A DNA stretch of 53,762 nt from Lentisphaerota bacterium (GCA_015061745.1 SUWB01000017.1:1-53762); one strand, 5' to 3'. Shown: positions 1 through 8,879, counted from the stretch's first letter. Notes: generated by a model not told the origin, from the sequence alone. Made by a program: numbers and translations.

Positions 1-121
1 TGCTATTGCCTTCTTTCAGATTCCACCTCACAATGGACACCCTTGGCTTTCGCTAACAGTTCCTACTGACAAGGTCTGTATCGGACTTTCACCGACGAGT
101 CAATGCGCGTGCCGCGCATAC
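1..121 (-). mobile_element. Group II intron (class C-like), 5' end, cut by window edge
   Basis: Read on the minus strand from 121 downwards, the sequence begins GTATGCGCGGC, continues with GGTGAAAGTCC, then CAGTAGGAACTG, then AAGGGTGTCC, and then GGTGGAATCTGAA near the window edge. This order and spacing match, from memory, domain I of bacterial class C group II introns such as the Oceanobacillus iheyensis intron. The first 20 bases form a GC-rich hairpin (ATGCGCG/CGCGCAT in plus-strand terms). The rest of the ribozyme and any reverse transcriptase/maturase gene lie outside the window. The intron starts right after the terminator of the DUF4838 gene, the typical target of class C introns. I infer the exact 5' base from the exon junction. 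Confidence 0.82.
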
Positions 122-159
122 TAAAAACAGGACTGCAGTTCTTTTTTACTGCAGCCCTG
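122..159 (-). terminator. Rho-independent terminator of the 179-6174 operon; intron target
   Basis: On the minus strand CAGGGCTGCAGT (159-148) pairs with ACTGCAGTCCTG (139-128), twelve pairs with one G-U, across a loop of eight A/G-rich bases. It is followed by TTTTTA (127-122). It lies 20 bases beyond the stop codon at 179. The group II intron begins at the next base. Confidence 0.85.
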
Positions 160-178
160 CGGGATGTTGAAAGTTGAA

Positions 179-2746
179 TTACTTGAATATTGCTTCTCCG
201 AAACATTCGGGTTCGTGGAAGGTCATATTTTCAAGATTGGGAGACCAGAGAGACAGTTCGGGTTCTGTCTTGGGATTGAAGTAGTCGGTTCTGGCGATAT
301 TGAGCAGCCACTTGGTACCCCGGGCGGGAACGGGAGTCTTCAAGGTTGAATAGGGAATCGTCAGAACACAGTACCAGGTGTTGCCTTTACGGTAATTCCG
401 AACCTGCCATTTGCCGCTCCAGTTCCGGTCAAAGGTATTGAATTTAGGATCCAGAGGATCGGTGATAAGTCCCCGGGCCGCATCGTAAGTGGAGTTGGCA
501 ATGGGGTTCCAGAGCAGATGATAATAGACCTCTTTCCTGGCGGCGGGATCGACAAAAAATTCCAGACAATCCTTTGAAGGAGCACTGCCGTCGTGTCCCA
601 TAGGCACATAGGAACGTTTTTTAGGCAGATCCGCTTTAAAAGCTGCATAGAAGTTCTTTTTGTCGTACATCAGTTTGAAGCGGGTCTGAAGTTTTACAGA
701 ACCGGCCTGGATTCCGGAAACGCCCGTAAAGGGGAGGTTTTTCCAGGCACCTTTTTCCACATCGTTGAGATTTCCGCCCTTGTACGGATAGACGTTGACA
801 CGCTTTTTCATAGCTCCGGGAAGCACTTTGCTTTTGCGCAAAGCGGGGATGTTCCAGTTAAGCGGTGCTCCGATGGGAGCGGCCAGTCTGCCGTTGGCTT
901 TGAGAAGAGCCTTGGAAGCTCTGCCCCTGATCTGCATTTCCGGCCACCCGGGAATGGACTTGTTTTTTCCTTTGGCATCGAACCAGGAGTCGATCATCCG
1001 GTTTCTTGCATCCACTGCCCGGGCGATCTTTTCAAATCCCGGCCAGTCAGGAGAAAGGCGGTAGGAGTGGTAGTGGTGCATAATGGTGGCCAGATTTTTC
1101 AGGTAGTCAAATTCATACCGGACCAGCCGGAGGCGGCGTTTAACTTTGGCATTGACAGCATCTTTTTCGGCGGTACGAAGCAGATTTTCCAGAGAATCGA
1201 GAACTTCAGGAGTATAGGCAAAACAGAGCCACGCCCGGGGATTCCGGGGAAGAAGATGCTTGCCGGTGCTGCTGTAATCCAGATAACTGAAAGGACGGAT
1301 CCGGTCATAAAGCAGATTGTAGAAGCGGGTCATTGAAAGAGAGCTTTCCATAAAGGCGTGCTTGTAGAAATCTTCAAGGATCCTGCCCGGATTCTGAGAG
1401 GGATCATCCCAGAGTTTTCCGTACATATAATAGACAGGAGCTTCCAAACCGAAAGAGGCTCCGAAACCGCTGCGGTAGACCCCTTTGATACCGAATTTAT
1501 GGAACTGCTTGACCTGTCTGGCAGGGTAATCAGGAGCCTGCACCGGCGTGAAGCCGGGGAGTTTGTAGGAGCCCCAGTTGTACATATAGGTGGTGAATCC
1601 CTGGGGAACTTTGATATTTTTCCACGCTTCCAGACGGGCATCGTCGTAGTAACAGATCTCGATCATCGTATTTTCGGGGAAAGCATTAAAACTTTTCGGG
1701 GGATTTGCAGTGGGCCCGTAACTGATAATCAACACTTTTTTGCCGGGAAGTTCTTTGTTGAGCCGTTCAGCAATATTGCGGTGGAGGATCCAGAGTTTTT
1801 CCCCTTTGTCCGTGGTACCGAAAAGAGCGGCACATTTTTTACATTCACAGGGAATATATCCGTCAGTCTGAGCAAGTTCCACCATCCAGGCTCCCGCTTC
1901 AAGGCGTTTCTTTGCCTCAAGGTAGATCAGCTCCTGGACTTTGGGATTGGAAATACACAGATGATTGCCTGAAGCAGAACGTTTGTTGCCCCGGAGAATA
2001 AAATATTCGGGGTTGCTTTTTCCATATTTTTTGGCGGGAACGGCACTGTAATAGCTGTGGCCGCCGTAAAGGTGGATTCCGGGGAAACCGAAATCGTTGT
2101 TTGACATATCATAAATCAGTTCGTGATGACGGCTGGTACCGAGAATAAGGTGGGATTTGACCCGGAGAGTGAGATTCTTGTTTATGGAAATGGTTTTCTG
2201 CCGGGGGGTGGTGCGGCCGGTTTCCCCGGGATAGAGAATCCGGGTCCCGACAATCTTTTCCATAAAGCCCACCACACCTTTGGCGGTTCCGGCATAGCTC
2301 CACACATAGGAACGGGAGTTTTTTCCGGCAGGGCCGTCTTTGCCGATGATGAAAATGGAGTTATTTCTTTCAGCGATCAGGTATTCAGCCACCTGGAAAT
2401 CTTTGGTACAGAGTCCCGCTCTGGCGGCGGCATCGGTCGCCCCCAGATAAATACCTTTGACGATGTTGGAACACTCCTTCCGGGAGCAGCACTTTTTTTC
2501 GAGAACAATGGGCAGAGTAACTCCAGTGCCCTCTTTGATGGCACTTTGGAGTGCCGCTGCCGCTTCACGCAGGATCTTGGCTGTGACCGGATCTGTACGG
2601 GCCGGCAGCACAATAGAGTAGCTGCTTTGCCCTTGACAGACGATGTTGACTTTTCCGTTTTTGACGGGGGAAGCCGATACTGGTTTGGCTTTGCTGACGC
2701 ATCCGCAAAAGAGAGCCAGCGAACAGAGAAGTGTAAGCAGTTTCAT
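179..2746 (-). CDS. Exported DUF4838 protein with C-terminal CBM9-like domain
   Basis: This 855-residue protein begins with a short hydrophobic signal ending in LALFCGC, probably a lipoprotein signal, so surface or periplasmic attachment is likely. The central part (about residues 200-600) is DUF4838, a TIM-barrel-like family related to alpha-glucuronidase-type glycoside hydrolases. It carries a C-x-C-x-x-C motif near residue 300 that is shared with the two other DUF4838 proteins in this window. The last 160 or so residues resemble a family 9 carbohydrate-binding module (GHDGSAPSKDCLEFFVD). The start at 2746 has GGAG nine bases upstream, inside the end of the preceding gene. It is the last gene of the oxidoreductase/DUF4838 operon. 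A role in binding or cleaving a glycan is inferred; substrate and catalytic residues are not known to me. Confidence 0.85.
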   Translation of the reverse strand: MKLLTLLCSLALFCGCVSKAKPVSASPVKNGKVNIVCQGQSSYSIVLPARTDPVTAKILREAAAALQSAIKEGTGVTLPIVLEKKCCSRKECSNIVKGIYLGATDAAARAGLCTKDFQVAEYLIAERNNSIFIIGKDGPAGKNSRSYVWSYAGTAKGVVGFMEKIVGTRILYPGETGRTTPRQKTISINKNLTLRVKSHLILGTSRHHELIYDMSNNDFGFPGIHLYGGHSYYSAVPAKKYGKSNPEYFILRGNKRSASGNHLCISNPKVQELIYLEAKKRLEAGAWMVELAQTDGYIPCECKKCAALFGTTDKGEKLWILHRNIAERLNKELPGKKVLIISYGPTANPPKSFNAFPENTMIEICYYDDARLEAWKNIKVPQGFTTYMYNWGSYKLPGFTPVQAPDYPARQVKQFHKFGIKGVYRSGFGASFGLEAPVYYMYGKLWDDPSQNPGRILEDFYKHAFMESSLSMTRFYNLLYDRIRPFSYLDYSSTGKHLLPRNPRAWLCFAYTPEVLDSLENLLRTAEKDAVNAKVKRRLRLVRYEFDYLKNLATIMHHYHSYRLSPDWPGFEKIARAVDARNRMIDSWFDAKGKNKSIPGWPEMQIRGRASKALLKANGRLAAPIGAPLNWNIPALRKSKVLPGAMKKRVNVYPYKGGNLNDVEKGAWKNLPFTGVSGIQAGSVKLQTRFKLMYDKKNFYAAFKADLPKKRSYVPMGHDGSAPSKDCLEFFVDPAARKEVYYHLLWNPIANSTYDAARGLITDPLDPKFNTFDRNWSGKWQVRNYRKGNTWYCVLTIPYSTLKTPVPARGTKWLLNIARTDYFNPKTEPELSLWSPNLENMTFHEPECFGEAIFK

Positions 2747-2752
2747 AAAAAT

Positions 2753-5179
2753 TTACTCCAAGATTAAAGTTCCCGCCCGGTCGTAGGGATTCTGCCAGTT
2801 GCGCTGGAAGGGATTGTATTCCCAGATGGCGCAGGCCTGATCTTTTCCGTACTGGGCGTAGACGTTGAAATCAAATTTCTGCCCTTTTGCGGGGGTGATT
2901 CCCATATCGCTCCAGGGAATAATCATAACAAGAGTTCCGGGTGCAGTCTCTTTGGTGCGGGCCTTTGTGTTGGGGATACGGGGGCCGGAATAGCTGTCTC
3001 CGGGAGCATTGTTGACGCCGCAGACCGCTTTACGCAACTGAACATTGCAGTAGCCTTTGTTGCCCTGAAAACGGTATCTTTTACCATTCATACCGACGAA
3101 AACCCGCATAAAAAGACCGGATTTGGGATTGACGCCTGCCGGATATCCTTTAGGGGTTTCGACCTTGACGGTCAAGGCCTTTTCATCCCCGGAAACACTC
3201 ATCACAAGAGGATGGCTCCACACCTCGGGAACAGCGTTGAATTTCGGTGTATAGCCCACCAATTGCTGAGGAGCTGAATTTGTACGGATCACCCGGCCGC
3301 AGGCGGCGATACCGCTTTTCTGCAATCCGGTCACATCTCCTGTAAAGGGGAAGGTCAAAGCTCCCCGCAATCTGCCGTTGGCGGTAATGTATTCAGTGGT
3401 CATTCCGGCAAAAGAATACATTTCACCGGTTTTCAAGGGGATCCCTCTTTTATCCCGGGGAATGGCGGCGATGAATTTGTTTCTGGCGGCGGAACTTTCA
3501 ACAAGTTCCCTGAAATTAGCTCCGTTAGTGTTCCGTCTCAGAGCTTCCCGGGCATTGAGGGTACGCATTGTCAGCTGCAGATATTCAAAGTCCCGCTTGA
3601 CGACGGGCCAGAAAAATTTGATGGCTTCTGTTTGGGGAAGTTTCTTTTCCGCTTCTTTAAGAAGCTGAGCCATTTTTTTCAGAACATCGGGTGTCCAGCG
3701 GTTCAAAAGCAGTTGGATCTGCCGGGGATTTTCGGCGACTTTGCCTGCCAGAAGTTCCGGATCGTTGAAGTCACCCGGACGGGTCAGATCAAATTTTTCC
3801 ATACGGCTGTTCATCAGGAAACAGAGTTTTTCCATTTCAGGCGCGGCAGGACCGTAAAGACGCTGACAGAAATCTTTGAGCACCGCTTCAGGATTGGCTT
3901 TGGGGTCCCGGAGCATCGTATTCCAGACGTAGAAGAAAGGAGCTTCAAAACCGAACATATCCCCCCAGCCGCTGCGGTAGATCCCGAAGATCCTGTCCCG
4001 GTGAATGTTGCGGGCGTGGGCGGCGATAAAGGAAAGAGGACGTTTCGGAGTCAGTCCCATATCATTGAAACTGCCGAAAGTGTAGTCATAGCAGACAAAG
4101 TTGCGGGGGACTTCATATTTGCTCCACTCTTTCAAAGAATTGAAGGTCCACGGAGCAAGCTCGATGCAGACATTTGGGGGGAACTTGGTAAAGGTTTTTG
4201 GGGGCCGTACAGTGGGACCGTAAGAAATAATGCAGACGCTCTGATTGGGGAACTCCTTGTACAGTTCGGCTGCAATATTGCGGTGAAGGATCCAGAGTTT
4301 TTCGCTGAAATCTTTGACGCCGAAAAGTTTGGCACAATTTTCACATTCACAGGGACGGAATCCGTCACTCTGGGAAAGCTGAGCCATAGGAAATCCCGCC
4401 CGCAGGTTTTGAGCCACATTCTCTTTGATGAGTTTCTGTACCGTCGGATTGGAAATACACAGATGATTGTAAATGTTTGAGGAACGTTTCCCTTTGATAA
4501 GGGCGAAATATTCAGGATTGGTCTTGAAATATTTTTTCACCGGCACTGCGACCACATAGTTGTGACCGCCGTACTGACGGTACCAGGGGGCAATAAAGTG
4601 GCCGTTGAAAATGTCGTAGTAAAGGCCGTGGTGGCGGCCGATATTGTAACGGACAGCAGGAGTTCGGGCGTAACGGAACTTTTCCGGTACGGTGAGTTTT
4701 TCTTGCGTTTTGACGGAAAGACCTTCAAGATCTTTTCCGGGGAAAAGCATTTCTGCACCGCAGAAACGGCGCAGAAATTCTGCTGCGGCAATGTAGTTGC
4801 CCTGTTCTTTGGCATAGAGAGAACGGCTTTTGCCGTATGATGTGTTGTTGCCGTAAAGGAAAATGTTTTTCCCCCGGACTTCGATCCGGTGTTCGGCGTG
4901 GGCAAGTTTTCCTTTTTCACCCAGAGCTTTAACATCACCGAGAAAGATCGCCGGAGTATTTTTCCATTGGGATTCTTTTATGACGGGCAAACGGGCACCT
5001 GTGGAACGGAAAATCGTTTCTGAAATCAGCCGGGCACAGCGCAAAGTCCAGCTGTCGGCACCTTGAGATTGAATAACGATCGAATAAGCTGATTTCCCCT
5101 TTTCAGCGATGACCAGTTCCGCTCCGGGAAGTGTCATCCCGAGGCTCAGCAGCAAAAGAGTGAATACCGTTTTTTTCAT
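2753..5179 (-). CDS. Exported DUF4838 protein, paralogue of its neighbour
   Basis: The protein starts MKKTVFTLLLLSLGMTLPGAE, a classical Sec signal with likely cleavage after the PGA. The ATG at 5179 has GAGGA nine bases upstream and lies two bases after the stop of the oxidoreductase gene. A longer reading from 5221 would overlap that gene and spoil the signal peptide. The body shares with the downstream protein the run of blocks GGHNY, HLCISNP, CECENCAKLFG and ISYGP, so the two are paralogues. The C-terminal 170 residues again look like a CBM9-type beta domain, but diverged. No lipobox is seen, so this copy may be periplasmic or secreted while its neighbour is anchored. Function is inferred to be glycan processing. 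Confidence 0.83.
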   Translation of the reverse strand: MKKTVFTLLLLSLGMTLPGAELVIAEKGKSAYSIVIQSQGADSWTLRCARLISETIFRSTGARLPVIKESQWKNTPAIFLGDVKALGEKGKLAHAEHRIEVRGKNIFLYGNNTSYGKSRSLYAKEQGNYIAAAEFLRRFCGAEMLFPGKDLEGLSVKTQEKLTVPEKFRYARTPAVRYNIGRHHGLYYDIFNGHFIAPWYRQYGGHNYVVAVPVKKYFKTNPEYFALIKGKRSSNIYNHLCISNPTVQKLIKENVAQNLRAGFPMAQLSQSDGFRPCECENCAKLFGVKDFSEKLWILHRNIAAELYKEFPNQSVCIISYGPTVRPPKTFTKFPPNVCIELAPWTFNSLKEWSKYEVPRNFVCYDYTFGSFNDMGLTPKRPLSFIAAHARNIHRDRIFGIYRSGWGDMFGFEAPFFYVWNTMLRDPKANPEAVLKDFCQRLYGPAAPEMEKLCFLMNSRMEKFDLTRPGDFNDPELLAGKVAENPRQIQLLLNRWTPDVLKKMAQLLKEAEKKLPQTEAIKFFWPVVKRDFEYLQLTMRTLNAREALRRNTNGANFRELVESSAARNKFIAAIPRDKRGIPLKTGEMYSFAGMTTEYITANGRLRGALTFPFTGDVTGLQKSGIAACGRVIRTNSAPQQLVGYTPKFNAVPEVWSHPLVMSVSGDEKALTVKVETPKGYPAGVNPKSGLFMRVFVGMNGKRYRFQGNKGYCNVQLRKAVCGVNNAPGDSYSGPRIPNTKARTKETAPGTLVMIIPWSDMGITPAKGQKFDFNVYAQYGKDQACAIWEYNPFQRNWQNPYDRAGTLILE

Positions 5180-5181
5180 TT

Positions 5182-6174
5182 TTACTGTTCCTCTCCCAGA
5201 ATTTGACGGATTTTCGCACAATATTCAATGGTGACAAGAGCTTCTTTACCGGTACAGACACCGGTGTGATCGCCGCTCCGGACGGCATTGACAAAGTTGA
5301 CAAGTTCCTGATAGTAGGGTGAAACAGGGGGGAGTTCCACCTTTTTCGCCTCTTTACCGGCACATTCGGTCAATGTGCCGGGAGCTCCGCTGTAAAGGCT
5401 GCCCTTTTCAAAGAAGCCCTGAAAAGTCTGGTGGAAGGGGTAGGAAACAGGAGGAACAAAGGCGGATTCAATAAGCACATTGAAATCCTTGTAATCCAGT
5501 TCCACTGAGAGCCAGTCCCCTTTGAAATCCTTTTTGCCCCGGCGGGTTGCCTTGATTTCTGCGGGAGTCCCAAGCATATGAAGGGCAAAATCCAGATCGT
5601 GGGAAAGAAGATCAAAGAGCGTTCCGCCTGAATGACGGACGACTTCAGGATCAAGCCAGCTGCCCCAGCCGGGAATACCGGCAAAACGGCGCATTTCCAG
5701 AAAGGTCAGTTTCCCGAAATCGGCTTTGTGCAAAGCACCTTTCAGGGCATTATATTCAGCAAAACAACGGACCACATAGCCCACAGAAAGGAGTTTTCCA
5801 GCCTTTTCTGCAGCGGCGATCATCTTTTTGCATTCATCGACACGGGTGGCAAAAGGTTTTTCCACCATAACGTGACAACCGCTTTCAAGGGCTGTGACCA
5901 CGGCACTGCAATGAAATCTTGTGGGCAGAGCCACGATAGCGGCATCAGGGACACCCGCTTTGCTGACAAGTTCATCCCAACTTTTATACCAGGGGAGCTT
6001 TTGGGCTTGTTCAACAGTAATGGTAACGGCATCATTGTTGCCTTTAATGGATTTGAGCTGTTCAACGGGATCATTGAGATCGACGACTCCGGTGATTTCG
6101 GTATCGGGAATATTGAGCAAACTGCCCGCGTGGGTCTGGCCCATAAAACCGAATCCGACGATGGCGACTTTCAT
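5182..6174 (-). CDS. Gfo/Idh/MocA family oxidoreductase
   Basis: This 330-residue cytoplasmic enzyme has the N-terminal dinucleotide-binding motif GFGFMGQTHAG and the family hallmark EKPFA near residue 97, which supplies the lysine next to the nicotinamide. Members use NAD(P) to oxidise or reduce sugars, inositols or sugar acids. Length is normal for the family. The start at 6174 has AGGAGT ten bases upstream and a good promoter 52 bases further. It heads an operon with two DUF4838 proteins, so it probably acts on a sugar they release. The exact substrate cannot be read from the sequence. Confidence 0.88.
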   Translation of the reverse strand: MKVAIVGFGFMGQTHAGSLLNIPDTEITGVVDLNDPVEQLKSIKGNNDAVTITVEQAQKLPWYKSWDELVSKAGVPDAAIVALPTRFHCSAVVTALESGCHVMVEKPFATRVDECKKMIAAAEKAGKLLSVGYVVRCFAEYNALKGALHKADFGKLTFLEMRRFAGIPGWGSWLDPEVVRHSGGTLFDLLSHDLDFALHMLGTPAEIKATRRGKKDFKGDWLSVELDYKDFNVLIESAFVPPVSYPFHQTFQGFFEKGSLYSGAPGTLTECAGKEAKKVELPPVSPYYQELVNFVNAVRSGDHTGVCTGKEALVTIEYCAKIRQILGEEQ

Positions 6175-6225
6175 ATTCTATAACACTCCTTTCAAAAAAG
6201 GGTTCAAACAGAGGGCTTCTTATTC

Positions 6226-6257
6226 AATATAACAGCATATTTGTGATATTGCAATAT
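6226..6257 (-). promoter_or_regulatory. Promoter of the 179-6174 operon with a palindrome over the -35
   Basis: On the minus strand TTGCAA (6254-6249) and TATATT (6231-6226) are separated by exactly 17 bases. A perfect 12-base palindrome, ATATTGCAATAT (6246-6257), covers the -35 element and could be an operator. Promoter function is inferred from consensus and spacing. Confidence 0.6.
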
Positions 6258-6275
6258 GTAAAAGAAACTTTTTAA

Positions 6276-6297
6276 CCGGGAAATTGATTTTTCCCGG
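6276..6297. promoter_or_regulatory. Inverted repeat between divergent promoters
   Basis: CCGGGAAA (6276-6283) and TTTCCCGG (6290-6297) form a perfect 8-base inverted repeat with a 6-base spacer. It lies upstream of both divergent promoters, about 22 bases behind the minus-strand -35 and 38 bases ahead of the plus-strand -35. It could bind a dimeric regulator shared by both operons. No T-run suggests a terminator. Confidence 0.35.
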
Positions 6298-6334
6298 GAA
6301 ATAAAGGATAAAAGACTTTTTATGATAAGTACAC

Positions 6335-6363
6335 TTGACTTTTCTGCTGCGGCGTGATACAGT
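6335..6363 (+). promoter_or_regulatory. Sigma-70 promoter for the 6408-8879 operon
   Basis: TTGACT (6335-6340), 17 bases, TACAGT (6358-6363). A possible GTG start at 6354 falls inside this promoter, which argues for the ATG at 6408 as the start of the first gene. Confidence 0.6.
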
Positions 6364-6407
6364 ATGCAGTGATTTTATGTTTATTGAATCCGGGAGTATG
6401 TGACATA

Positions 6408-7193
6408 ATGGTTAAAAATGTTTCATTGAGCCGTCTTCACAAAGAAAACAGGGTCCTCGTTACCGCTCACAGGGGGAATTCCAGCGAATACCCTGAAAAT
6501 ACCCTTATTGCTATGCAGAAAGCTGTGGAAGCAGGAGCCGATTTTATTGAATTTGACTTGCGTTCCACCAGCGACAATGTGCCGATCCTGCTTCACGACG
6601 CCACCTTGGTACGGACGGCAAATGTTTCCGGAACTCCCGAAGAAAAAACACTCGCTGAAATCAAAAAACTCAACGCTTCCTGCTTCCGGTATCAGCGGCG
6701 GCAGGCTGCTCCTCTTGATGAACAAATCGAAATCCCGACGTTTGAAGAAATCCTCGCAGAGTTAAACTCAAAGGCAGCTATGAATATTCAGATCTATCTG
6801 AAAACTCTTCCCGCCTTGAAAGAGGCTTGTCTGCTTTACAGAAAATATGATATGTATGACAAAGGCTATATGACCATTGCTGACGAAGATGTCGTCAAAG
6901 CTGTGCACGCCATTGATAAGGATATTGCGATCTGCCTTACTCCCGGCTGGAATGAACGGGCCGATGAAGCAAGTCAGCGTCGCTGTGCAGAATTGGGCTG
7001 CCGCTTTTTTCAACCTGTCCGTGAAACAGTGACTCCTGAAAAACTGCGCCTTGCCCAAGAACTCGGGCTGCGTGCCAATGTGTTTTATGCCGACAGCGAA
7101 ATCGAATTTGCGGGACTTTACAATATGGGTGCTCCCGGTATTATGACCAACGCCCCCCGGCGGCTTGTGGAATGGCTCAAACTCCAAAAGTAA
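6408..7193 (+). CDS. Glycerophosphodiester phosphodiesterase family protein
   Basis: This 261-residue protein has the GDPD signature: AHRG near residue 20, PENT near 30, E-F-D and the later HD pair (LLHDATLV). These are the general acid/base histidines and metal-binding acids of the family. The C-terminal block GIMTNAP is also typical. Members hydrolyse glycerophosphodiesters to glycerol-3-phosphate and an alcohol; relatives act on other phosphodiesters. No signal peptide is seen with the 6408 start, which has GGGAG ten bases upstream. It is the first gene of an operon with an alpha/beta hydrolase and an amidohydrolase, so it may act in a joint degradative route. Confidence 0.85.
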   Translation: MVKNVSLSRLHKENRVLVTAHRGNSSEYPENTLIAMQKAVEAGADFIEFDLRSTSDNVPILLHDATLVRTANVSGTPEEKTLAEIKKLNASCFRYQRRQAAPLDEQIEIPTFEEILAELNSKAAMNIQIYLKTLPALKEACLLYRKYDMYDKGYMTIADEDVVKAVHAIDKDIAICLTPGWNERADEASQRRCAELGCRFFQPVRETVTPEKLRLAQELGLRANVFYADSEIEFAGLYNMGAPGIMTNAPRRLVEWLKLQK

Positions 7194-7214
7194 AATATAA
7201 AGGTAAAATGTCTT

Positions 7215-7958
7215 ATGAAAAGAATCGTCTTCCCCGAAAAGTGGCAGAGTGATGAATGGTACGGCTTCAAACGTTATCACTTTGAATTTGAAAACTGCAA
7301 AGCCTGGATCGCCGAACCCAAATATCCTGCCGGTGACGGCCGCTGGAGCTGGTGTACCGTCTGGCCCGAAGCCTTTGTGAAGCGGGTGGGAATCGTCGAT
7401 CTGCTGGAACACGGGTTTTATCACGTCCATATTGATGCCTTTGCCTTCCGGGCCAGCCCCGAAGGTGTGGCAGTTATGAACAGATTTCAGGATTTTCTCG
7501 TCAGTATGGGACTTTCTTACAAAGCCAATCTTATCGGTATGAGCTGGGGCGGATTTTTCTCTTTGCGTTACAGTGAAACCTATCCTGACCGGGTCGCCGC
7601 CCTCTATCTTGATGCTCCCGTGTGCAACGCCGCCGACCCCGCTGCTGCCGCAAGCGAACGTACCAGCTCCATTCTCGAAAATTACAAGATGACCTTTGAG
7701 GAACTGAGCGTTTCCAAACTCAACCCCCTCAATAATGTTGAAGCTCTGGTCAATGCACGCATCCCTATGAAGGCTGCTGTCGGCGAAACCGACCTGTCAG
7801 TAAATATTGATACAAATTTCAATATCCTTGAAAAAAAGATCATCGAACTGGGCGGCAGCATTACCACCACCCGCCGCAATTACTGGGGACATCATCCCCA
7901 CGGCTTTGATGATACAGAAGAATTGCTGGCCTTCCACTGCGCCGCCCGGGAGGAGTAA
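7215..7958 (+). CDS. Alpha/beta hydrolase
   Basis: This 247-residue protein has the nucleophile elbow G-M-S110-W-G-G, a likely acid in VGETDLSV near residue 195 and a likely histidine in HHPHGFDD near residue 222. Together they form a Ser-Asp-His triad in the right order. No signal peptide is present, so it is cytoplasmic. It lies 21 bases behind the phosphodiesterase gene, and its stop overlaps the ribosome-binding site of the next gene. The substrate is unknown; an ester or acyl substrate is the default guess for the fold. Confidence 0.8.
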   Translation: MKRIVFPEKWQSDEWYGFKRYHFEFENCKAWIAEPKYPAGDGRWSWCTVWPEAFVKRVGIVDLLEHGFYHVHIDAFAFRASPEGVAVMNRFQDFLVSMGLSYKANLIGMSWGGFFSLRYSETYPDRVAALYLDAPVCNAADPAAAASERTSSILENYKMTFEELSVSKLNPLNNVEALVNARIPMKAAVGETDLSVNIDTNFNILEKKIIELGGSITTTRRNYWGHHPHGFDDTEELLAFHCAAREE

Positions 7959-7964
7959 ATCTTT

Positions 7965-8879
7965 ATGGAACCGGTCAAGTTTATCGACATCCACGCTCAC
8001 GCCTACCGGATACCTGTGCCTTTTGTGGTGCAGTTTCCGACTCCGGCTGAGCTGGTGGCCCGGTATGACAGGGAAAATATAGAAACCGGCTTTGTGCTGC
8101 CGATCGTCAGCCCTGAGATCTATTCCCCTCAGACCAATGAAGAAGTGCTGGAAATGGCAGAAAAGTATCCGGGCCGGATCCTGCCTTTCTGCAACGTTGA
8201 CCCCCGGATGCTCACAAATTCCTGGGATGCGCCTTTGGATCAGGTCTTGAGTTACTACAAAGAACGGGGCTGCCGGGGCGTGGGAGAGATTATGCCCAAT
8301 ATGGCTGTTGATGACCCTATGGTGCAGAATCTCTTTAAGCACTGCGAAAAAGTGGGGCTGCCTGTGACCTTTGACGGTTCCGACCGCTGCCATAACGATT
8401 TCGGACTTATGGACGATCCGGGAATCCCCCGCTTTGAACATACCTTGCAAAAGTTTCCTGATTTGATCTTTTTTGCTCACGGCCCCATTTTCTGGTCGGA
8501 ACTGGGTGTTTTTGACGATACTGTGGGCCAGCGTAAATCAACATTCCGTCCGGACGGGCGTTATATTTCTGCCAAGCCCCGTACCGGTCCGGTGCTCAGA
8601 GAAGGAGCGGCGGTAAAACTTTTCCGCCGTTACCCAAATTTGCTGGGGGAACTTTCTGATGCGGCAGGGGTGCTCCGGGTGGATCCCGATTACGGAAGTG
8701 CTTTTCTGGATGAATTTCAGGACAGACTTTTCTTCGGCAGTGATATTTGTTTTGCTGAAATGCCATTTGCTGCAAAACAGCTTCTTGATGACTGGCTGGC
8801 TGAAAAGCGTATTTCTGAAACGGTCTATCGCAAGATCGCAAGGGAAAATGCGGTCAGATTTTTCAATCTGCCAAACTGA
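7965..8879 (+). CDS. Metal-dependent amidohydrolase-fold protein (amidohydrolase_2 type)
   Basis: The 304-residue protein opens with FIDIHAHAY, the H-x-H metal-binding motif at the end of strand 1. It continues with an FFAHGP histidine block near residue 170 and ends with LFFGSDICF, the strand-8 aspartate. This is the PF04909-type TIM barrel whose members hydrolyse or decarboxylate small carboxylates and lactones. The start has GGAGGAG about nine bases upstream. It is the last gene of the three-gene operon and is followed at once by a strong terminator. Substrate unknown. Confidence 0.8.
   Translation: MEPVKFIDIHAHAYRIPVPFVVQFPTPAELVARYDRENIETGFVLPIVSPEIYSPQTNEEVLEMAEKYPGRILPFCNVDPRMLTNSWDAPLDQVLSYYKERGCRGVGEIMPNMAVDDPMVQNLFKHCEKVGLPVTFDGSDRCHNDFGLMDDPGIPRFEHTLQKFPDLIFFAHGPIFWSELGVFDDTVGQRKSTFRPDGRYISAKPRTGPVLREGAAVKLFRRYPNLLGELSDAAGVLRVDPDYGSAFLDEFQDRLFFGSDICFAEMPFAAKQLLDDWLAEKRISETVYRKIARENAVRFFNLPN

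Noticed and set aside
593..1336. 247-codon open frame on the plus strand inside the DUF4838 gene
   Set aside because: It is antisense to a clear family member, has no ribosome site and shows no recognisable domain.
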